Source: Methanocaldococcus lauensis (lineage in GTDB: Archaea > AGJL01 > Methanococci > Methanococcales > Methanocaldococcaceae). From it: DNA of 64,000 nt. This document shows positions 28,739 to 37,369 of the stretch, one piece after another. Positions within the stretch are counted from its first letter, which is position 1, and the number at the start of each line of letters is the position of its first letter. A program made the translations under genes and the position numbers. The notes under the pieces are model-generated. The model had not been told where the DNA came from. It made no database searches and saw only the letters and a program-made list of their open reading frames with translations. The DNA is taken from positions 930,001-994,000 of the forward strand of contig LR792634.1 of NCBI GenBank assembly GCA_902827205.1, given 5' to 3'.

Positions 28739-29209
28739 ATGATTTCAAAGACAGCAAAAATAGCAAAAACTGCTATAATCGTTGGAGATGTAACCATTGG
28801 AGAGTATTCTTCAGTTTGGTACAACGCTGTAATTAGAGGAGATTTAGAAAAAATAATAATTGGTAATTATTCTAATGTTCAAGATTGTTGTGTAATTCAT
28901 TGCTCTAAAGGATATCCAGTAAGAATTGGAGATTATGTTTCAATAGGGCATGGAGCAGTAGTTCATGGCTGTATTATAGAGAATAATGTCTTAGTTGGAA
29001 TGAATGCTACAATATTAAATGGAGCGAAAATTGGAGAAAATTGTATAATTGGGGCCAATGCATTAGTTACTCAAAATAAGGAGATTCCACCAAACAGTTT
29101 AGTTTTAGGAGTCCCTGGTAGAGTGGTTAGAACTTTAACAGATGAAGAAATTAAAAGTATAAAGGAAAATGCTTTAAGGTATGTTGAACTATCTAAAAAT
29201 CTTAAATAA
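28739..29209 (+). CDS. gamma-carbonic-anhydrase-like hexapeptide-repeat protein
   Basis: 156-residue left-handed beta-helix protein of the gamma-carbonic anhydrase/ferripyochelin-binding group. Hexapeptide repeats run from TAIIVGDVTIGEYSSVWYN to IIGANALVTQNKEIPP. The zinc histidines are present in CCVIHCS, IGHGAVVHGC. The C-terminal helix (EEIKSIKENALRYVEL) is typical. GGTGAAATT before ATG 28739 fixes the start over the upstream in-frame ATG 28706. Whether it hydrates CO2 is not certain. Confidence 0.88.
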   Translation: MISKTAKIAKTAIIVGDVTIGEYSSVWYNAVIRGDLEKIIIGNYSNVQDCCVIHCSKGYPVRIGDYVSIGHGAVVHGCIIENNVLVGMNATILNGAKIGENCIIGANALVTQNKEIPPNSLVLGVPGRVVRTLTDEEIKSIKENALRYVELSKNLK

Positions 29210-29274
29210 AGAGCATAAATAATAAATAATAGGTATTTAAAATTTTAAATAAAAATAAATTGTAGGTGATATTT

Positions 29275-29691
29275 GTGGTAAATTTAGGATTTGTTATTGC
29301 CGAATTTAATAGAGACATAACCTATATGATGGAAAAAGTTGCCGAAGAACACGCTGAATTTTTAGGGGCTACTGTAAAATATAAAATTATAGTTCCAGGA
29401 GTTTTTGATATCCCCTTAGCTGTAAAAAAATTGTTAGAAAAAGACGATGTCGATGCTGTTGTGACAATTGGATGCGTTATTGAAGGAGAAACAGAGCATG
29501 ATGAAATTGTTGTCCATAACGCCGCAAGAAAAATAGCAGATTTAGCACTACAATATGATAAACCAGTAACTCTTGGAATTTCAGGGCCAGGAATGACAAG
29601 ATTACAGGCACAGGAGAGAGTAGATTATGGTAAAAGGGCTGTAGAGGCGGCTGTTAAAATGGTTAAGAGATTAAAAGCCTTAGAAAAATAA
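29275..29691 (+). CDS. ribH: 6,7-dimethyl-8-ribityllumazine synthase
   Basis: 138-residue riboflavin-pathway enzyme that condenses 3,4-dihydroxybutanone phosphate with the ribitylaminopyrimidine. Motifs: [12 protein letters not shown] at the start, [12 protein letters not shown] near residue 42, [21 protein letters not shown] near 65-85 with the catalytic histidine region, and [13 protein letters not shown] near 100. The start is GTG 29275, set by AGGTGAT at 29264-29270. hisE follows 16 bases later; the pairing is not functional but probably a shared transcript. Confidence 0.93.
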   Translation: MVNLGFVIAEFNRDITYMMEKVAEEHAEFLGATVKYKIIVPGVFDIPLAVKKLLEKDDVDAVVTIGCVIEGETEHDEIVVHNAARKIADLALQYDKPVTLGISGPGMTRLQAQERVDYGKRAVEAAVKMVKRLKALEK

Positions 29692-29707
29692 AATTTTTGG
29701 GATATTT

Positions 29708-29998
29708 ATGATTTTAGAAGAAGTTTATGAAATTATTAAAAAAAGAATAGAGGAAAAGCCGGAAAATTCTTATGTGGCAAAATTAACAACTGATGATGAA
29801 AAGAAATCTGCAATAAATAAAATATGTGAAAAAATTGGAGAAGAATCTACGGAGTTAATTTTAGCCGCTAAAGATGACAAAAAAGATGAAATCATTTATG
29901 AGGCGGCAGATTTAATATTTCATACAATGGTTTTGTTAGCATACAAAAATATAGAGTTTAAAGAAATATTACAAGAATTTGAAAGAAGAAGAAAATAA
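29708..29998 (+). CDS. hisE: phosphoribosyl-ATP pyrophosphatase
   Basis: 96-residue all-helical enzyme of histidine biosynthesis that removes pyrophosphate from phosphoribosyl-ATP. The family core is clear: [42 protein letters not shown], with the acidic Mg-binding residues in EEST and EAAD. Length is normal for a stand-alone HisE. It sits directly behind ribH. Confidence 0.93.
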   Translation: MILEEVYEIIKKRIEEKPENSYVAKLTTDDEKKSAINKICEKIGEESTELILAAKDDKKDEIIYEAADLIFHTMVLLAYKNIEFKEILQEFERRRK

Positions 29999-30071
29999 AA
30001 AAATAAAAAACAACTTAAATCTTAAAAATCTTTTCTTTATAAATTATTTTTATATTTTTACTTTTTTAAAC

Positions 30072-30962
30072 TTATATATTTGTAACAAACTCCCAGAATG
30101 ACTTAACTGCACTTGGGTTTTTAGGTCTTCTACTTTTAACTAAATATAGGTATCTTACAATGTCTAAATCTTCTACAGGAACTATTTTAACTAAACCAGC
30201 ATCTTCTGCCTTTTTTGCTGGAATTTCAGAAACTATACTAACTCCATATCCCTCAGATACTGCTGTAATTACTGCTGAATGACTACCTACTCTCATTACT
30301 ACATTTAAATCCATTATTGAATAACCTTTCTCATTTAAGGCTTTTATAAACGCCTCTCTTGTACCTGAACCTACTTCTCTATCTATGTAATCCTCTTTTA
30401 AAATATCCTCTAATTTAGCAACTCCTTTTTTAGCAAGTGGATGATTAGGAGGAACAATTAAAACTAATCTATCTTTACCAATAATCGTATATTCATAATT
30501 TTTGTTTTTTAAGTAGCCTACTGCTGCTATGTCAGCCAATCCTTCATCTAACGCTTTGAAACATCTCTCAGAGTCAGATATAGTCATTTCAAAATCTACA
30601 TTTTTATATGAATTCTTATATTCTTTAATTATTGAAGGGAGTATATGTTCTCCAGGAGTTGTAGAGGCATAAATTCTAATAATCCCCTCAGGATTTTCAT
30701 GTATTGCTCTCATAAGCATTTTAGATTCATTTAACAAATCTAAAATTCTCTCAGCTCTTTCATATAAAATTTTTCCTTCCGGAGTTAAATCTACACCTTC
30801 TGGTGTTCTTAAAAATAGTTGAGCATCAAAAAATTTCTCTAATGCTGATATATGATTACTTACAGTACCCTGCGTAATTCCTAATCGTTTAGCTGCCTTA
30901 GAAAAACTTTTTGTTTTACTTGCCACTATAAATGTTTGAAAATAACTTATTTTTGGATCCAT
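30072..30962 (-). CDS. LysR-family transcriptional regulator
   Basis: About 296 residues. The N-terminal winged helix (FSKAAKRLGITQGTVSNHISALEKFF, about residues 18-43, with LFLRTPEGVDLTPEG after it) is classic LysR, followed by a two-lobed ligand-binding domain (IRIYASTTPGEHILPSII). It probably responds to a small metabolite; the regulon cannot be read from sequence. ATG 30962 follows AGGTGAATA; an in-frame GTG at 30971 is the alternative. TTTATATA at 31020-31027 is a probable promoter. Confidence 0.9.
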   Translation of the reverse strand: MDPKISYFQTFIVASKTKSFSKAAKRLGITQGTVSNHISALEKFFDAQLFLRTPEGVDLTPEGKILYERAERILDLLNESKMLMRAIHENPEGIIRIYASTTPGEHILPSIIKEYKNSYKNVDFEMTISDSERCFKALDEGLADIAAVGYLKNKNYEYTIIGKDRLVLIVPPNHPLAKKGVAKLEDILKEDYIDREVGSGTREAFIKALNEKGYSIMDLNVVMRVGSHSAVITAVSEGYGVSIVSEIPAKKAEDAGLVKIVPVEDLDIVRYLYLVKSRRPKNPSAVKSFWEFVTNI

Positions 30963-31019
30963 ATTATTCACCTATGTTTTGTATTTTGTAATTCCTATTA
31001 AGATAACTAATAATAGATA

Positions 31020-31027
31020 TATATAAA
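31020..31027 (-). promoter_or_regulatory. probable TATA box for the LysR gene
   Basis: On the minus strand the sequence is TTTATATA, the archaeal TATA consensus, about 58 bases upstream of the chosen ATG. No clear operator is seen next to it. Confidence 0.5.
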
Positions 31028-31089
31028 GTTAATGTATTGTCATAAATTGAAAAACATAAAACTATCAATTACTTATATATTAATATATA

Positions 31090-31734
31090 TTAATATCCTG
31101 AAAAATCCTCTAAAACTACAATGTTCTTTTTTGTGTCATAAATAAAATAACTCTTGGGAGAAGGATTTACAATAATTGTTTTTCCTATTTTGTCAATACA
31201 CCTACTCTCGTGTATATGACCACATGCACAGAATATAATATTATCATTAAACTCTTCAATTATTTTTCTTATAGATTTACTTCCAACATGAATATCATTA
31301 TTTAAATCAATAATATCAGCCATAGTGTTATAAGGAGGGACATGAGTTATTAAAAATACATTTTTTAGATTTCTTACTAAATTTAAAAGTTTACAGTATA
31401 GTTCTTCCTCAGTATATTCATTTGGTGTATTAAAAGGAGTTTTATTACTTCCACCTAAACCAACAAAATTTATATTTTCAACTTTTTTTACTTTCCCATC
31501 TATGTTTAGTCCGTAATTGTTTAATTCATCTATAACTTCTTTAGTGTCACAATTCCCTGGAATGCAAAAAACATCCATATGGTCTGATAACTCAGACAAC
31601 TTTTCTATAATCTCAATATTTCTTCCAAAGTGAGTAATATCTCCAGAGACTATTAAAACATCTGCAAAATCCTTAAATTCTTTAATTATTGGGGGAAATC
31701 TACCATGTAAATCTGTAATTCCTACGATTTTCAC
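31090..31734 (-). CDS. calcineurin-like metallophosphoesterase
   Basis: About 214 residues with the full metallophosphoesterase motif set in order: DLHGRFPP, VSGDITHFG, PGNCDT, THVPPYN and CGHIHESRC. These ligate two metal ions. Small archaeal members of this group act on phosphodiesters, but the substrate here is unknown. The start is probably GTG 31734, because GGTGAG lies just upstream; GTG 31743 is also open. It stands alone beside the degraded TnpB locus. Confidence 0.85.
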   Translation of the reverse strand: MKIVGITDLHGRFPPIIKEFKDFADVLIVSGDITHFGRNIEIIEKLSELSDHMDVFCIPGNCDTKEVIDELNNYGLNIDGKVKKVENINFVGLGGSNKTPFNTPNEYTEEELYCKLLNLVRNLKNVFLITHVPPYNTMADIIDLNNDIHVGSKSIRKIIEEFNDNIIFCACGHIHESRCIDKIGKTIIVNPSPKSYFIYDTKKNIVVLEDFSGY

Positions 31735-31849
31735 AAATCTCACCGTGAGTTTTATATACTTGAAATTAATTGATTATTTTATGAAGGCCCGAAATAGTTT
31801 CTTAATTTTTGTAACACCACAATATATAAATATCTTTAGTTAATTAACC

Positions 31850-32000
31850 GACGAGAGGGCTCTGCCTTCGAGGTTAATATAAATGCTTATAAATTCCTTT
31901 TATGGGGCTGTCTCTGTTCAGCCCGAAGTCCAATGCACCTACAGAGAGCTTGGTAATCTCGATGAATCTGTAGGTTGAGAACGACCCATTTCTATAGCTA
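31850..32000. ncRNA. GC-rich structured island near the TnpB remnant, strand unclear
   Basis: Three features stand out from the AT-rich background: GGGCTG (31905-31910) pairing with CAGCCC (31919-31924); ACCTACAG pairing with CTGTAGGT around a nested GAGA/TCTC stem, at about 31938-31976; and a GC-rich edge, GACGAGAGGGCTCTGCC, near 31850-31865. In IS200/IS605 loci the omegaRNA and right end lie beyond tnpB, which is the position of this island on the minus strand. It could instead be an independent small RNA. Confidence 0.45.
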
Positions 32001-32027
32001 TCAGTTTACCATAAATTAAGTTATTAA

Positions 32028-32046
32028 ATGCTATGAAAATGAGAAA
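32028..32046 (+). repeat. 19-base repeat shared with 22423-22441
   Basis: Exact reverse-complement match to the bases beside the solo IS605-like end near hypB. Its presence next to the tnpB fragment supports the view that both islands derive from the same element family. Confidence 0.7.
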
Positions 32047-32129
32047 CGGTCTTGGGATTCACCCAATGTAATAATATATGGGCGAGTATAAACAATTATG
32101 AAATTTAGTTAGATATTTTTCATTATAAT

Positions 32130-32285
32130 CGACTTTATAGACCACATTGGGATTGGGCGTCATCAATTTCCGAATGGAAATCTCTGCCCCTGTCATGGAC
32201 ATAAAACCCTTATGGTTTTTAAGTTCTCGTCGCTTCACTCCGAGATAACCCCCGAGCCACCCATAATATCTTTGGTAATTCTTTA
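32130..32285 (-). ncRNA. GC-rich segment at the 3' side of the tnpB fragment, possible omegaRNA remnant
   Basis: On the minus strand, immediately after the last TnpB-like codons, the base composition jumps (GGGTGGCTCGGGGGTTATC, later GACAGGGGCAGAG and GCCCAATCCCAATG). TnpB guide RNAs overlap the gene's 3' end and continue into the right end, so the position fits. I cannot draw one convincing secondary structure by eye, and no catalytic TnpB core is left to use it. Confidence 0.35.
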
Positions 32286-32712
32286 ATTTTATCAAAAAAC
32301 CATTTATCTTTAATGTTTAAAATTAGGTATTCTTTTCTTGGTTTTATCATTATTCTTATCTCTCTTTTGTCTTTATCGTATTTTATTAATGTTGTTTTAA
32401 CTCTAACAAATAACCTTTTAACTATCGGTTTTGTTTTTGTTCTATAACCATTTTTATACTTCGATTTCCAACTATTTAGGATAGAATAGGAGGTTTTAAT
32501 AATACCATCGATATAATGAGAGACATAATTCCAATTCTTTAGCAGTTTGTTTCTTAAATTTCTTTTGAATTCATTAGATTTCGGTAGTTTTGGTTTGTCT
32601 TTTTTTAGTCCATTCGATATTATTCCAAATTAATGTCTATGCATTCGTTTAGTTTTTCTCTGCATTCGGTTAAAAAGGACTTAAGTTGATAGTTATGGCT
32701 AATCTTATAAGA
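32219..32712 (-). pseudogene. TnpB (IS200/IS605 OrfB) N-terminal fragment
   Basis: On the minus strand the pieces ISHNYQLKSFLTECREKLNEC, then WNNIEWTKKRQTKTTEI in a shifted frame, then a long piece beginning KKDKPKLPKSNEFKRNLRNK and running through KTSYSILNSWKSKYKNG and RTKTKPIVKRLFVRVKTTL resemble the N-terminal third of TnpB. At least two frameshifts separate them. The RuvC catalytic residues and zinc finger are absent; after PKIL the frame runs into GC-rich sequence and stops at 32219-32221. It is therefore a dead remnant, truncated by deletion. Confidence 0.7.
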
Positions 32713-32721
32713 TATACTTGT

Positions 32722-33834
32722 CTATGAAAAATTAAACAGCTTCAAATGGCAATATTTCTCATACTCAACATTATTATTTTTGAATATACTTTCAACAGTG
32801 TTTAAAATCTCTCCATAACTATATTTTTTATTTAAATCTATATTATCCTTTAAAATTTTTCCAGCATCATCATCTCTTATATTTTTTATTAAAAATATTA
32901 CAGAGCCATTTAATATTGTTGGATTTTTTAATATCTCATCTCTATCTCCATCTGTAATTCCCAAAATTTTTATTCCAAATCTTGATAATATATCTCCACA
33001 TACTGTTGTAGTATCATCTCCAATAGTTATAGCACATATAACATCCTTATCTTTAATCATCTCTAAGACATCTTCTCCCGAGTGATTAACAAAAATAACA
33101 TATCCTTCATTTATATCTTTATTAACAATTTTTGGTTTTGTTGGATGCCTCCTTAAAATTCCAGTTTTTATTACAGCCTTTTTTAAATCAATATTTTTTA
33201 ATTTTTCAACTCCCTCTTTTTTTAATTCTCCTCCAATAATATCAACAATTTTTCCATTCTCAGAAACTAAAATAACTTCATTACTATCTGCTTTTCCTAT
33301 AACGACACCATTAACTAATATCGATTCTCCAACATCTATACCATGAACTTTTCTATAAACTCTCTTCCCATTCTCCCAAATCTCTAAGCCGTTACTTATG
33401 CATCTTTCAATTCTCAAATTTAATTCTTTTGATAGATAGTTAGCAATTTCTTTTACAATTTTTGAGCCATTATCGTTCCAAATTATTATTGTTCCATCTT
33501 TTTCTCCAGGTCTTTCAATTTGAATAATTGGTTTATCTATATTTGCTCTTTCAACTACAATTTTTCCAAAAGTATGTCCAGTAATCTTTGACTTTCCATA
33601 GTTCATTAATATTAAAATATCACTGTCAGATAACTTCTTTAAAGATTGAGAGGGCATTAATTTTTCAGAAATGTCTATAATATCTTCCAATTCATTATCT
33701 ATAACTGCCACTCTTCCCATTGTTCCTCCTAACTTGGCCTTAACTTCTCCAAATTTCTTTAATAAATTTATAATTTTTAATGCGTAGCCGCTATCAACAA
33801 TCTCTGGACCATGAACAACAACCCCTATTTTCAT
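32722..33834 (-). CDS. DUF2117 family protein
   Basis: 370 residues, resembling the methanogen DUF2117 family. The N-terminus (KIGVVVHGPEIVDSGYALKII) and GGTMGRVAVIDNE suggest a Rossmann-like domain; the middle (GIDVGESILVNGVVIGKADSNE) looks beta-rich, and the late part (ICAITIGDDTTTVCGDILSRFG) has a nucleotide-binding look. Function is unknown. It begins one base after the stop of the PAPS-reductase-like gene, with GGTGAATTA before the ATG, so the two are one transcript and may act together. Confidence 0.75.
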   Translation of the reverse strand: MKIGVVVHGPEIVDSGYALKIINLLKKFGEVKAKLGGTMGRVAVIDNELEDIIDISEKLMPSQSLKKLSDSDILILMNYGKSKITGHTFGKIVVERANIDKPIIQIERPGEKDGTIIIWNDNGSKIVKEIANYLSKELNLRIERCISNGLEIWENGKRVYRKVHGIDVGESILVNGVVIGKADSNEVILVSENGKIVDIIGGELKKEGVEKLKNIDLKKAVIKTGILRRHPTKPKIVNKDINEGYVIFVNHSGEDVLEMIKDKDVICAITIGDDTTTVCGDILSRFGIKILGITDGDRDEILKNPTILNGSVIFLIKNIRDDDAGKILKDNIDLNKKYSYGEILNTVESIFKNNNVEYEKYCHLKLFNFS

Positions 33835-35271
33835 TTAATTCACCATCTTATACTTCCATCTCCATAAACCTTTTTTTATCCATTCTTCTCCTAAATTATT
33901 CTTTTTAGCGTATTCCTTTAAGATATTTTCCCATTTAGCCCATAACTCTGGAAATTCTTTTTTAATTTTATTCATTTCACCCATTTCCATAGCTGGACAT
34001 ATAAAACATCCAATTCTGTCGAAGCCTTTTTCATACAGTTTATTGTAAGGGGCATTTTCCTTTAATAAATATATCCAAACATGTAAAGAACTCCAATGAT
34101 ATATTGGTAAAGCATTTATTTGTTTTTTAATGTAAGTATTTCTATAAATCATTCTTTTTTTTGCTCTACTAAAACTTTCATACTTTCTAATTCCAACAAA
34201 TGCTAAAACATCATCTTTATAATTATCTTCAATAAATTTTTTTAAAGGTTCCAATTTACAAATTTTAGAACACCATCTATTATCTCTTGAAGGAATTCCG
34301 TATTCTTTAACTTTCTCCCAAAAATCTTCGCCTTTTAATCTTATAATTTTAATATTATAATATTTTTCTACATCTTCAACATTTTTTAAAGTTTCCTCAA
34401 ACTCTAAGCCAGTATCTATAAACACAACATCAATATTTTTTCCTAATGCTTTTAAAGTTAAAATTAATGTTGCTAAACTGTCCTTTCCGCCAGAAAACGC
34501 TACCATAACTGGCTTTTTTAATTTTTTATAGGTATTTTTTATAAATCCAATGGCATTTTTTTCATAGGATTCAATAACTCCTTTATTTGCTTCAACCATT
34601 ATTTTAAATGCATCCTCTAAACTGTTATAAATCTTTTTAGGTTTATAATTTTCATTTTCATTATCAGATTTAATAAAAAATCGAACCTTAACAACTTTAC
34701 CTTTTTCCATCTCTTTAATTTTTTCAGAAGAAACTACAGATAAACCTACACCAACTACTCTGTTATTTTCATCTAATATAATAACATCATCTTTTTCTTC
34801 AATATCATTAGTAAATTCAACGATTCCGGGCTTTAAAATAGAACCTTTTCTATTTTTTAAAATATCAACGATATCGTTTTTTATTTTGACTATTTTTTTA
34901 TATGCTCCCTTTTCCATTAAATCTCTCGCTCCACTTAATTTTAATTTAATTTTCCATTTTTCTTTATTTTCATCAAAGTATAAGATATATTTAACTTCTC
35001 CATCAACTATAACTTCATATGCCTCTTCATTTCCAGGCAGTTTATTTAATAAAATTATTTTTCCATTTAATACATTTTTTGCACCAAATTCTTCCTCAAT
35101 GACTTTGTTTATAAAATCAATATCATACTGAAATCCTAATCTTGGATCTCCTGGAGGTGTTAATTTTACCTCTTTAGCCTCAGAGCCACAAACTTCGCAG
35201 ATTCTACCTAATAAAGGAATATTACAATTATTACACCACTTCACGTGAATCTTTCCAATATATGTTTTCAT
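33835..35271 (-). CDS. PAPS-reductase-like protein with zinc ribbon and PUA-like domain
   Basis: About 478 residues, matching the archaeal phosphoadenosine-phosphosulfate-reductase-like family (M. jannaschii MJ0973 type). Order: an N-terminal zinc ribbon (CNNCNIPLLGRICEVC), a PUA-like middle domain (about residues 130-200), the PP-loop motif AFSGGKDSLATLIL near 258, and a late cysteine pair CFICP. Related PP-loop enzymes adenylate or thiolate their substrates; in methanogens the true reaction is unknown. GTGATACTT favours ATG 35271 over 35280. It forms a transcript with the DUF2117 gene. Confidence 0.82.
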   Translation of the reverse strand: MKTYIGKIHVKWCNNCNIPLLGRICEVCGSEAKEVKLTPPGDPRLGFQYDIDFINKVIEEEFGAKNVLNGKIILLNKLPGNEEAYEVIVDGEVKYILYFDENKEKWKIKLKLSGARDLMEKGAYKKIVKIKNDIVDILKNRKGSILKPGIVEFTNDIEEKDDVIILDENNRVVGVGLSVVSSEKIKEMEKGKVVKVRFFIKSDNENENYKPKKIYNSLEDAFKIMVEANKGVIESYEKNAIGFIKNTYKKLKKPVMVAFSGGKDSLATLILTLKALGKNIDVVFIDTGLEFEETLKNVEDVEKYYNIKIIRLKGEDFWEKVKEYGIPSRDNRWCSKICKLEPLKKFIEDNYKDDVLAFVGIRKYESFSRAKKRMIYRNTYIKKQINALPIYHWSSLHVWIYLLKENAPYNKLYEKGFDRIGCFICPAMEMGEMNKIKKEFPELWAKWENILKEYAKKNNLGEEWIKKGLWRWKYKMVN

Positions 35272-35348
35272 AAGTATCACACTTAAAAAGAAACTTTTTT
35301 ATACTTAAATTAATAATAACCAAATAATTATTAAAAAGGTGAGTAGTT

Positions 35349-35651
35349 ATGGACATTACACAATTTATTCCTGACATTGGAGGAGGATTTATTATTGGAT
35401 TTGTTGTAGGATGGGCTGCAAAAAAGGCGATAAAAATAGTAGCGTTTTTAATAGGTATCTATATATTAAGCTTACTTTACTTAGCAAAAATAGGAGTTAT
35501 AAGTATCAATAAAGATGCTTTTTTAGCATTAATTGGAAACTTTGAAAGTTCTTTAATAGTTTTTGGAAATAAACTTGTTGGTTTAATACACTCCCTTTCA
35601 TTTGGAACCTCATTCTTAATTGGCTTTGGGTTAGGATTTAAAAAAGGTTAA
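35349..35651 (+). CDS. FUN14-like small membrane protein
   Basis: 100 residues with two or three hydrophobic helices and glycine-rich ends ([17 protein letters not shown] near the start, [13 protein letters not shown] at the end), the pattern of prokaryotic FUN14 proteins. Function unknown. GGTGAGTAGTT precedes the ATG. It is divergent from the PAPS-reductase-like gene and convergent with the ATPase pseudogene. Confidence 0.72.
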   Translation: MDITQFIPDIGGGFIIGFVVGWAAKKAIKIVAFLIGIYILSLLYLAKIGVISINKDAFLALIGNFESSLIVFGNKLVGLIHSLSFGTSFLIGFGLGFKKG

Positions 35652-35896
35652 TTTTATTATTATAAAACTCTTTTTATAGCGTTCCAGATTAAATAACTTT
35701 GAGGTTTTAACGTACCTTCAATAGGATCTAAGAATAAAATATTCTCTTTAACTAAATACATATACACTGGAGGAGGAATTTCTCTTTTTGAGATTTCATA
35801 TTTATTTTTAAACATTTTTAATGCTTTAATTATATCATCTTTTTTAACCTCTATGACTTTATTTCTTATTTCTATTTTTGGCTCAATATAATCTAA

Positions 35897-35928
35897 AATA
35901 TCTAAAAACATCAATATCTAAAAACATC
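35897..35928. repeat. 16-bp tandem duplication inside the ATPase pseudogene
   Basis: The plus-strand unit AATATCTAAAAACATC occurs twice back to back (35897-35912 and 35913-35928). Removing one copy restores the frame and gives the natural reading [12 protein letters not shown] on the minus strand. Confidence 0.92.
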
Positions 35929-36487
35929 TCCAACTTCGAAATCTCATCCTTAAGCATAAAATTTAAAATATCATCTAATTTATTATACCTCATCTCATCA
36001 ATTACGCTATAAATGTCTGAAGGTTTCCCACCAACATAATAATATATTTTCTCTTTCTCTTCATTTGAGAGTTTTTTATTTAAAATATTTTTTGCTAAGA
36101 AGTCCATAAACCTTAAGGCAGTTCTTTATCAAAATCATCCACTAAAATATATTTAGCTCTACCGTCAAGCATTGCCTCATTATATACTTTCTCAATAAAC
36201 AAACTATCAGAAGATATACATAAGACACGGCAGAGATGTAATTCTTTAGTTAAATTAATAAAGTAATTAAATAGTTCATAAATTAAAAATCCATTAATTT
36301 TTAACTCCAACAAAACATTAGTAATATACTTGAAGACATTTTTAGGGCTTTTTTTATCTAATAACTCATTTAAAGTATTTTTTGGGATTGGAATTCCACT
36401 AACAACTGGTATGTCTTTAATAATCCCTTTGATTATATCTAATGGTTTCTTATCTTCACTATATTCTTCAAACAAAACATCTACAAT

Positions 36488-36535
36488 TAGACGAAAACTG
36501 AAAGTTTTCGTTGCTCGAAGCTTCGCTTCGAAATT
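36488..36535. repeat. double palindrome inserted in the ATPase gene
   Basis: Two adjacent hairpins: CGAAAACT (36492-36499) with AGTTTTCG (36503-36510), and TCGAAG (36515-36520) with CTTCGA (36526-36531). The block interrupts the ATPase reading between KYE and VDVLFEEY and changes the frame. Its compact, paired form and clean edges suggest an inserted palindromic element, not drift. Confidence 0.7.
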
Positions 36536-36748
36536 CATATTTAGAGATAAAAATCCCTCTGAGATTTATATAAAATACTACATACTTATTTTTGTCTAAC
36601 ATATTATTAATTATTTCAATAATTAGAACTGTTTTACCTGAATTTATAGGTCCAAAAATAAAATAAATGTCATCTGGCTCTCTATTTATTATATTAATAA
36701 ATTCTTCTATCTCTTTTTCCCTATCAAAGAATTTCATTGTATTCACCA

Positions 36749-37369
36749 TTAAAATGAGTTTAGTGTATTCTTTTTATCCAACACATTATGTATTATAGTT
36801 ATACAATGATTAGCATGCAACTCTAAAGGAGATAATGAAATTTTTTTAGCTTTAATCTTATCTAAAAATTTCTCATCCTCTTCTCCAATTCCTATGTGGT
36901 CTCCAAGTATAAAAACAGGATTTTTTATATCAACATTTTCTACATCCTCCCCATTTTTGTGCAAATAGTAAATATTCTTTCCTTCATTGATTTTTTCTAA
37001 AATTAAATCTCTAAATCCTAATCTCTTTACATAAATTCCGGGTGTTGATAAAATCCAATTATTTTTTTCATCTTCATCAGTTTCTTCAAATTTTTTTAGA
37101 GCCTTTTTTATAAATATGGCTATATTTCTTTCATCAGGTGAAACCTTCTTTAATTCACTACCAACAAACTTTATACAAACTGGTGGATTTGGTTGCCCAT
37201 ACAATACTGCATAAAAAATTACATCCCTCCTTATATCATGAGATAAAAAGAAGGCATCGCTAACACATCTACACAATAAATCCAATCTTCCACAACTTCC
37301 TGGTAAATCTTTTAAATTTATGTTTGAGGATGTTATTGTTTTATTTGCCTTAAATATAAATTCTCTCAT
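36749..37369 (-). CDS. trmY: tRNA pseudouridine(54) N1-methyltransferase
   Basis: 206-residue SPOUT-class methyltransferase that makes m1-pseudouridine at tRNA position 54. Family signatures: [26 protein letters not shown] near residues 22-45, [10 protein letters not shown] in the middle and the knotted SAM site [15 protein letters not shown] near 152-166, then [15 protein letters not shown]. Length is normal. Its ATG overlaps the stop of the upstream PhoU-like gene by four bases, and its own end touches the ATPase pseudogene start. Confidence 0.92.
   Translation of the reverse strand: MREFIFKANKTITSSNINLKDLPGSCGRLDLLCRCVSDAFFLSHDIRRDVIFYAVLYGQPNPPVCIKFVGSELKKVSPDERNIAIFIKKALKKFEETDEDEKNNWILSTPGIYVKRLGFRDLILEKINEGKNIYYLHKNGEDVENVDIKNPVFILGDHIGIGEEDEKFLDKIKAKKISLSPLELHANHCITIIHNVLDKKNTLNSF

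Larger units (their letters stand above)
31744..32721. other. 978-bp region without an intact gene: degraded IS605 locus
   Basis: No complete gene fits here. The stretch holds a tnpB-like fragment on the minus strand and two GC-rich hairpin-rich islands, each listed separately. A 78-codon open frame at 32059-32295 on the minus strand runs through a GC-rich island and has no coding look or family match. Confidence 0.7.
35660..36749 (-). pseudogene. archaeal P-loop ATPase, broken by insertion, frameshift and tandem duplication
   Basis: Remnant of the archaeal ATPase family expanded in Methanocaldococcus. The first part keeps the Walker A motif FGPINSGKTVLI and VVFYINLRGIFISKYE. Reading then meets a double palindrome (36488-36535) and moves to a second frame (VDVLFEEYSEDKKPLDII). 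A one-base loss near 36120 shifts it again (from DFDKE to [12 protein letters not shown]). Last, a 16-base tandem duplication (35897-35928) forces a fourth frame ([14 protein letters not shown]). Joined, the pieces give about 355 residues of a typical family member, so inactivation looks recent. Confidence 0.88.

Noticed and set aside
32059-32295. 78-residue protein on the minus strand
   Set aside because: It runs through a GC-rich, structured segment with unusual composition, has no ribosome binding site and no family resemblance.
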